This document shows positions 6,518 through 10,894 of a stretch of DNA of 10,894 bases, one piece after another. The DNA is from Bacteroidales bacterium (GTDB taxonomy: Bacteria; Bacteroidota; Bacteroidia; Bacteroidales; UBA12481). The stretch is taken from the NCBI GenBank assembly GCA_028707745.1, contig JAQWAJ010000026.1:1-10894 (forward strand), read 5' to 3'. The position numbers and the translations under genes are program-made. The stretch's first letter is position 1. Each line of letters begins with the position of its first letter. The notes beneath the pieces were generated by a model that was not told the DNA's origin, did no database searches, and worked only from the letters and a program-made list of their open reading frames with translations.

Positions 6518-7140
6518 TTGAACCCTGTTGTCTCTCATTTCCAGAACCTGTCACCCGGGCAACTTGCCCAGTTTGAGCGACTCGACAGTCTTTACCGTTC
6601 GTGGAATGAAAAGATCAACGTAATATCCAGAAAAGACATTGATAACCTCTACCTCCATCATGTCCTGCATTCATTGTCGATAGCCCGTTTCCTTGCGATG
6701 AAGCCCGGCACAAAAGTACTGGATGTTGGTACCGGCGGTGGATTCCCGGGAATCCCACTGGCGATATTTTTCCCGACGTTCAATTTACCCTGGTCGATTC
6801 CATCGCAAAAAAAATCAAGGTAGTCAAGGCGGTAGCCGATGAAATCGGACTGATGAATGTACAGACCGAATGGCGCCGTGCCGAGGAACTGAATCAAAAA
6901 TTCGACTTCGTGGTTTCCCGCGCCGTCACTACATTGCCCGAATTTGTCGGTTGGGTCAGAAAACTGATCATCCCCGGTGGATTCAATGACATCCCCAACG
7001 GAATCATTTACCTCAAGGGTGGAGATCTCGAAAGCGAAATCATGTCCTTCGGGGAAAAAGTAAAAGTCAAGGATGTTTCTGATTTCTTTGAAGAGGAGTG
7101 CTTTATTTCCAAAAAAATAATTTATCTGCCTTTCGTATGA
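6518..7140 (+). pseudogene. rsmG: 16S rRNA (guanine527-N7)-methyltransferase, frame-disrupted
   Basis: RsmG methylates N7 of G527 in 16S rRNA using S-adenosylmethionine. Two frames together give about 207 residues, the normal family length. Frame one starts at TTG 6518 (2 bases after the sigma stop) and holds the SAM motif VLDVGTGGGFPGIPLA at residues 67-82, then reads out of frame after Pro86 and stops at 6821-6823. From 6775 the -1 frame continues correctly with DVQFTLVDSIAKKIKVV, then RRAEEL and FDFVVSRAVTTLPEF, to the stop at 7138-7140. One base appears missing around 6772-6776. The junction is the heptamer TTTCCCG (6769-6775), in phase for a -1 slip that would restore the expected protein exactly. 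It may be a sequencing error, a true null mutation or programmed frameshifting. The near-perfect conservation on both sides suggests a recent or artefactual change. Confidence 0.85.
6769..6775 (+). promoter_or_regulatory. Candidate -1 slippery heptamer in rsmG
   Basis: T TTC CCG in the zero frame fits the X XXY YYZ pattern. Slipping back one base pairs TTT and CCC and makes GAC the next codon, giving the residues FPDVQF expected of RsmG. I see no strong downstream stem or pseudoknot and no upstream Shine-Dalgarno stimulator, so chance placement of a deletion is at least as likely. Confidence 0.3.
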
Positions 7141-7154
7141 AACAGTCTCGTATT

Positions 7155-7184
7155 TTTGTTTTTATCAAATAATCTTTATCTTTG
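7155..7184 (+). promoter_or_regulatory. Promoter of rpmH
   Basis: TTTG at 7155-7158 (inside TTTTTG) and TATCTTTG at 7177-7184 match the Bacteroidota -33 and -7 elements with an 18-base gap. This is the best promoter in the window. The leader to the ATG at 7227 would be about 35-40 bases. Confidence 0.75.
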
Positions 7185-7226
7185 CGAACCAAATTTTAGG
7201 GATACTTAAGTAAAAGCGATACGATC

Positions 7227-7385
7227 ATGAAAAGGACATTTCAACCTCACAACCGCAAAAGAAAGAACAAACACGGCTTTCGCGAAAGAATGGCAACAGT
7301 TGGCGGACGTGCTGTTATTAACGCTCGTCGTGCCAGAGGACGCAAAAAACTGTCCGTATCTGACGAACCCAGGCACAAGGTTTAG
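7227..7385 (+). CDS. rpmH: 50S ribosomal protein L34
   Basis: A 52-residue, very basic protein of the large ribosomal subunit. The family signature is unmistakable: it begins [20 protein letters not shown], continues [19 protein letters not shown] and ends [13 protein letters not shown]. Length and the C-terminal extension fit the Bacteroidota form (many other bacteria have about 44-46 residues). It has its own strong promoter at 7155-7184 and a terminator directly behind, so it is likely a single-gene transcript, although readthrough from the rsmG operon is possible because no terminator separates them. It is not next to dnaA or rnpA here, unlike the order in many bacteria. Confidence 0.97.
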   Translation: MKRTFQPHNRKRKNKHGFRERMATVGGRAVINARRARGRKKLSVSDEPRHKV

Positions 7386-7409
7386 GTAATAACCGATCCG
7401 AAGATATTC

Positions 7410-7440
7410 ATCCCCGCCAACAACGGGGATTTTTTATTTT
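7410..7440 (+). terminator. Intrinsic terminator of rpmH
   Basis: A 7-bp perfect stem ATCCCCG / CGGGGAT around loop CCAACAA is followed by TTTTTATTTT. It begins 25 bases after the L34 stop codon. The T-run contains the stop codon of the convergent gene (7434-7436), so the two transcripts overlap slightly. Confidence 0.9.
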
Positions 7441-9194
7441 GTACCGTAAACGTTAAAAAAATTACTCTCCAGGTTAATCGGTTTTGCGAAGGTGTCGAGC
7501 AAAGGAAGGTAGGGGTAATCTGCCTGCCGGTTATCGATTTGTATCGTATCAGACGCCATCCACTTCACATTGTTTTTCTCAACCAGAATGATCAGGTTTT
7601 CATGGATCAGCTTGTTTCGGGTCGCCTCCATCACTTTTTGATCACTTCCCACAAATTCCGCCGACTGCATCCAATCCAGCAAAAAAGGATTCCGGCTGTC
7701 GAGTAACGGATAGATCAACGCATTATTGGGCCATACGGCAAATCTCCCTTTTGGAGAACCTGACTCCTTGTAAATCCGGTCAATTTCAGCCAGATAATCC
7801 GACATCCCCTCCGATATTTTGATACCACGCAACCCTTTAAAAATCGCGCCCCCATCCCGCGTGAGCTGCCGGGCAGGCAGATCGCGGTAATTCACCCGGG
7901 TTTGAACCACCATCGACAAAACCAGTAATAACGGAATCATCAGGGTTGCAAACGCCAGCTTATAAAAACCCGGCTTCCGGTAAAAACGGTTCCGGTAATC
8001 CTTAATCTGCATCAGAATAGCAGTCCCAGCCAGCCAACCCAGCGTAAAAACCGGAGCATTATCTCCCAATGATATTGCACTCGTCCAGGAGGCGAGCAGA
8101 ATCCAGAAAACCGGCCATATCCACCGGGGTAATTGGAAATCATGCAGGTAAATCAGAAAAATATCCAGAACCAATAACCAGAAAAAAGCGTACGAAATCG
8201 CGAAAAGCCAACCGGGTTTGATAAAAACGACAAACACCAGGGCCACTTTCACAACCAGACTCACCGTCTTTTCACACATGATGAAAAAATCGATCCAATA
8301 GGTATCCTTCCCGGCTTCAGTGTTCCATATTTTGATCAACCCGCTGAAAACCGCAACCACATACAGAATCAGAACGGGCGAATACCAGAAAGCATGCCAG
8401 AAGCCGCCTACCGCTGTTGCCCAAAACTCGGTACGACCCGTCATCTGTTGAAAAAAAGCGGTCCAGCTTCCGGTGGCAGTCAGTACACCCAGGTAAATCC
8501 ATCCCGGAATCAATCCGATCAGGATGGCAGGCAACAGGCTGAATACCACTTTTAACCTATTCCGATCCTGATTCCTGATCTCCCAGATGATCATCCTGAC
8601 GACCAGCAAACCACCCGGCAAAACAAAGGTTTGCCGGCACAACAGCGAACAGGTAACCGCAAACAAAATCAGCGCCTGCCATCCCAAATGAGATCCTTCC
8701 GGTAGATTTTTCAACCGATACCAACCATACAGCGCCAGGCTGAACCAGAACAAACTGTCGATGGTTGTCCATGGAAAAAGGTTGTAAAAATTCTGGTTCA
8801 GAATGAACATGACAATCACCGATCCTGATATAAGCAACCCGAACTGAAAACGGCTCAGCCCCTTAAACCACGATCCTGCCAACAAAAGTGATATCAATAT
8901 TGAGTAGATTAAGTACTCAATAAGTGTCAGCCACCGTGCTGAAAGTTCGAGTGGCAAAGGTGAAACAAAATGTACCAGGTGCATAACAGCAGACCCGGCA
9001 GGCCGGATGGAGATAAAGTCACGATGAGGAATCTCTCCATTGAGAATCCGGTACGATTGAGCCAGGATGACCCCATCGTCGCTGGGATTTAAGCCCTCAG
9101 TGGATGGAATCCCGACAATGGCGTATAAGGCAATGATCAAAACAGAAAGAGAGATGACCAGAAAAGGGACCTGTTTATTTTGAAGAAGTTTCAT
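7434..9194 (-). CDS. Polytopic membrane protein, GT-C glycosyltransferase-like
   Basis: A 586-residue protein with about 11-12 predicted TM helices (first at 9-29, then from about 90 to 429) and a soluble C-terminal domain of about 150 residues (435-586). The first extracytoplasmic loop holds an Asp pair (SDD, 38-40) and then GEIPHRDF at 53-60, followed by RPAGS. An acidic first-loop motif followed by a P-x-R-D-F segment is typical of GT-C enzymes (PMT/ArnT-like, GT39/GT83 relatives), which use polyprenyl-phosphate sugars. The family is not certain and I give no substrate. It starts at ATG 9194 inside the upstream FAD-enzyme gene (20-base overlap) behind a strong Shine-Dalgarno site, so the two proteins are likely made together. 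It could also be an envelope protein with no transferase activity. Confidence 0.8.
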   Translation of the reverse strand: MKLLQNKQVPFLVISLSVLIIALYAIVGIPSTEGLNPSDDGVILAQSYRILNGEIPHRDFISIRPAGSAVMHLVHFVSPLPLELSARWLTLIEYLIYSILISLLLAGSWFKGLSRFQFGLLISGSVIVMFILNQNFYNLFPWTTIDSLFWFSLALYGWYRLKNLPEGSHLGWQALILFAVTCSLLCRQTFVLPGGLLVVRMIIWEIRNQDRNRLKVVFSLLPAILIGLIPGWIYLGVLTATGSWTAFFQQMTGRTEFWATAVGGFWHAFWYSPVLILYVVAVFSGLIKIWNTEAGKDTYWIDFFIMCEKTVSLVVKVALVFVVFIKPGWLFAISYAFFWLLVLDIFLIYLHDFQLPRWIWPVFWILLASWTSAISLGDNAPVFTLGWLAGTAILMQIKDYRNRFYRKPGFYKLAFATLMIPLLLVLSMVVQTRVNYRDLPARQLTRDGGAIFKGLRGIKISEGMSDYLAEIDRIYKESGSPKGRFAVWPNNALIYPLLDSRNPFLLDWMQSAEFVGSDQKVMEATRNKLIHENLIILVEKNNVKWMASDTIQIDNRQADYPYLPLLDTFAKPINLESNFFNVYGTK

Positions 9195-10704
9195 GATATT
9201 CCTCCTCCGTATTCACTGCCCATATCTGTTCTTTACCGGTATCGCCAGCTAAAATCAGATCAACAGCGGTCATAGCAGTTAACATACTGTGATCCTGATT
9301 ATTATATCGATGCATCCCATTGCGCCCCAAAAGAAAAAGGTTATGAATGGAATCCGTAAACCGTCTGATGGTATCAAACTGGTCATAAGCCCCGAAATAA
9401 GCCGGGTAAGTTTTGGGCATCCTGACTACAGTTCCGTCCAGAAAATCATCCGGTGAGCAAAATCCGATTCTCTTCAGTTCTTCAATTCCCATATTGACCA
9501 GGTCCTGATCCGGCGATTTCCATAATTCATCTCCCTCCTGACAGAAGTATTCAAGTCCAAGCCATACCGTCTCCGGGTCATTCACCATATAAGGGCTCCA
9601 GTTGTTGAATACCTGCACCCTGCCCACTTTTACATCTGCTTCCTGAATATATATCCAGTTGTCCGGGATCCTTTGTCCATCGACACTTCCCGATTTTTGC
9701 ACCGTCATTTTTCTGAACAGCAGGCCCAGGGCGATGAAATCCCTGTACAACAATCCATTTGCCACCACTCTTACCGGTTCAGGCACTAAACCACCCATTC
9801 CCCCGATCAGGTCCCTGACCGGCATGCTTGAAAGAATAAAATTAGCATCCAGAAACCGATCCTCTGCTACCATTTGATCGCGGTAATGTACTCCTGTCAC
9901 CGTATTTTCGTTCCAGGCAATACTGGTAACCCTGCAGTTTGGTAGGAGCACACCTCCCTTTTCATTGACTTTCAGAGCCACCTCTTCCCAGAGCTGTCCA
10001 GGGCCGAGCTTCGGATACAGAAATCGCTCAATCAGGCTGGTTTCCGTATCTTTTTGATGTATTCCGTTATCTTTCGGAAAGATCGATTTCAAGGCATGCC
10101 ATAAGGCTTTCGATACCGAAAGACCTTTTACCCGCTGGGCTCCCCACTCCGGTTTGATCTGATCACAAGGCACGCCCCAAACTTTTTCAGTGTAATCCTT
10201 GAAAAAGGTACGATACAGCTGTTTCCCGAAACGATTGATAAAAAAATCCTCCAGGCTCTCTTCGGGTTTTATCGGTTTGAGCCAGGCAAGGCAATAGGAT
10301 AATCCGATGAGTACCATACGCCGCAGTCCAAGATTACGGATGGTTTGAAAATCAAGGCGGATGGGATAAGCATAAAATTTACGGCCAAAATAAATCCTGG
10401 ACAACCTGTTTCGGACCAACATCACTTTAGCAGCACTTTCAGGCTCCTGATCCATCGGCCTATCCGAAGCCACCGGCAGCATTTTCTGCCACCAGCCCAT
10501 CACCCGGTCGGATTTTGAAAAAAAACGGTGCCCGCCAATATCCATGCGGTTGCCCTTATACTCCACCGTTTGCGAGATTCCGCCGATCCGGTCCGTTGCT
10601 TCGAGAATCACCACATCAAAATCCCCCCGGTCAAGCAGTTCGTAGGCAGCAGTCAGTCCGGCCGGACCTGCACCGATAATTATGGCTTTTTTCTTTTTGT
10701 GCAT
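9175..10704 (-). CDS. FAD-dependent oxidoreductase, UDP-galactopyranose mutase-like
   Basis: A 509-residue flavoprotein of the amine oxidase/UDP-galactopyranose mutase-like group. The N-terminal Rossmann motif GAGPAG is at 11-16, with ribose-binding Glu35 ending the second strand and DRIGGIS at 38-44. [11 protein letters not shown] (55-65) matches the part of the family that contacts FAD. The C-terminal flavin motif lies at about 457-474 ([18 protein letters not shown]). True UDP-galactopyranose mutases are about 370-400 residues, so this is a longer relative often found in polysaccharide or glycolipid loci. The exact substrate is unknown. A reading from 10872 adds 56 residues before the Rossmann fold and runs through the promoter box, so ATG 10704 is preferred. 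Its 3' end overlaps the GT-C-like gene. Confidence 0.88.
   Translation of the reverse strand: MHKKKKAIIIGAGPAGLTAAYELLDRGDFDVVILEATDRIGGISQTVEYKGNRMDIGGHRFFSKSDRVMGWWQKMLPVASDRPMDQEPESAAKVMLVRNRLSRIYFGRKFYAYPIRLDFQTIRNLGLRRMVLIGLSYCLAWLKPIKPEESLEDFFINRFGKQLYRTFFKDYTEKVWGVPCDQIKPEWGAQRVKGLSVSKALWHALKSIFPKDNGIHQKDTETSLIERFLYPKLGPGQLWEEVALKVNEKGGVLLPNCRVTSIAWNENTVTGVHYRDQMVAEDRFLDANFILSSMPVRDLIGGMGGLVPEPVRVVANGLLYRDFIALGLLFRKMTVQKSGSVDGQRIPDNWIYIQEADVKVGRVQVFNNWSPYMVNDPETVWLGLEYFCQEGDELWKSPDQDLVNMGIEELKRIGFCSPDDFLDGTVVRMPKTYPAYFGAYDQFDTIRRFTDSIHNLFLLGRNGMHRYNNQDHSMLTAMTAVDLILAGDTGKEQIWAVNTEEEYHETSSK
9201..9206 (-). promoter_or_regulatory. Strong Shine-Dalgarno site for the GT-C-like gene
   Basis: Minus-strand AGGAGG sits 6 bases before the ATG at 9194, inside codons for a Glu-rich tail (EEEY) of the FAD enzyme. 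It supports that start and coupled translation. As at 1987, Glu codons alone could generate it. Confidence 0.6.
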
Positions 10705-10717
10705 GAATGTCTGAGAA

Positions 10718-10749
10718 CAAATATCGAAAAAGATAACCGGTCGCCCAAA
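10718..10749 (-). promoter_or_regulatory. Promoter of the FAD-enzyme/GT-C operon
   Basis: On the minus strand TTTG (10749-10746) and GATATTTG (10725-10718) are separated by 20 bases. The -7 box differs from TAnnTTTG only in its first base. Transcription would start just before the ATG at 10704, leaving a very short leader as for tgt. Confidence 0.5.
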
Positions 10750-10762
10750 TGGCATTTTGTAG

Positions 10763-10770
10763 TACCTTTG
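10763..10770 (+). promoter_or_regulatory. Possible plus-strand -7 box near the right edge
   Basis: TACCTTTG matches TAnnTTTG exactly, but no TTTG is seen at -33. It could serve the open frame that begins at 10799 or 10838 and runs off the window, making this a divergent promoter region. Confidence 0.35.
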
Positions 10771-10837
10771 ACGGCCACAAAATGTTACAAAATCAGGTAT
10801 GACATTGTTCACTGCCACAACTTTACATTTCTCCACA

Positions 10838-10894
10838 ATGAATTTCAAAGTGCCTGCGAATTTCTGGGTCATCTTCCTTTCCCAATGGAAATTG
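10838..10894 (+). CDS. Possible start of an unidentified gene, cut by right edge
   Basis: An open frame begins at ATG 10838 ([17 protein letters not shown] and onward) and stays open for 19 codons to the edge. ATG 10799 in the same frame would add 13 residues. Support comes from the plus-strand -7 box at 10763-10770 and from the need for some gene after this divergent region. Nineteen codons are too few to recognise a family, and chance openness is quite possible. Confidence 0.3.
   Translation, partial: MNFKVPANFWVIFLSQWKL

Noticed and set aside
6741..6754. Perfect 14-base palindrome GATTCCCGGGAATC
   Set aside because: It encodes the conserved GFPGIP of the RsmG SAM motif and is explained by coding; no regulatory context.
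6807..6814. Run of eight A bases in rsmG as the site of the frame change
   Set aside because: The -1 frame is already correct before it (DVQFTLVDSIA) and stays correct after it (KKIKVV), so the change lies upstream, near 6772-6776.
10705..10872. N-terminal extension of the FAD enzyme from 10872
   Set aside because: It would place 56 residues before the Rossmann motif and run through the predicted promoter; ATG 10704 puts the motif at residue 11 as usual.
1..10894. Defence system, CRISPR array, insertion sequence, tRNA or attachment site
   Set aside because: I looked for terminal repeats, transposase motifs, regularly spaced repeats and tRNA-like ends and found none; base use appears even across the window.

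Overview
The window looks like chromosomal DNA from a member of the Bacteroidota (Bacteroidales-like; order and genus cannot be fixed from the sequence). The evidence is the promoter style (-7 boxes matching TAnnTTTG, three of them exactly TATCTTTG), the general lack of Shine-Dalgarno sites, a DUF6249-type membrane protein beside an ECF sigma/anti-sigma pair, a Bacteroidota-like ribosomal protein L34, and a Tgt without the usual zinc cysteines. I see no insertion sequences, CRISPR arrays, phage genes, tRNAs or rRNAs. Genes are closely packed, with no gene-free stretch above about 200 bases.

Layout, left to right. (1) 1-817, minus: ABC transporter ATPase, cut by the left edge. (2) 949-1338, minus: DUF6249-like membrane protein with a hairpin terminator behind it. 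(3) 1437-2449, plus: ECF sigma factor overlapping a two-TM putative anti-sigma protein, divergent from the DUF6249 gene. (4) 2456-4675, minus: tgt followed 3 bases later by an LptF/LptG permease. (5) 4762-7140, plus: family 2 glycosyltransferase, a second ECF-type sigma factor and rsmG, all abutting or overlapping. rsmG carries a -1 frame disruption. It starts from a promoter back-to-back with that of tgt. (6) 7227-7385, plus: rpmH (L34), with its own promoter and terminator. (7) 7434-10704, minus: a UDP-galactopyranose-mutase-like FAD enzyme overlapping a large polytopic GT-C-like membrane protein. (8) 10705-10894: intergenic DNA with divergent promoter signals and possibly the first codons of a plus-strand gene leaving the window.

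The themes are translation (tgt, rsmG, rpmH), cell-envelope glycan and lipid work (LptF/G permease, glycosyltransferase, FAD mutase-like enzyme, GT-C-like protein) and transcriptional control by two unrelated ECF-type sigma factors, one paired with a membrane anti-sigma candidate and one without a visible partner. The points most worth checking are the rsmG frame disruption, which falls exactly on a TTTCCCG slippery heptamer, the cysteine-free zinc site of Tgt, the overlapped FAD-enzyme/GT-C pair, and the two unusual strong Shine-Dalgarno sites at overlapping gene starts. I do not see a clear-cut new defence or mobile system here.
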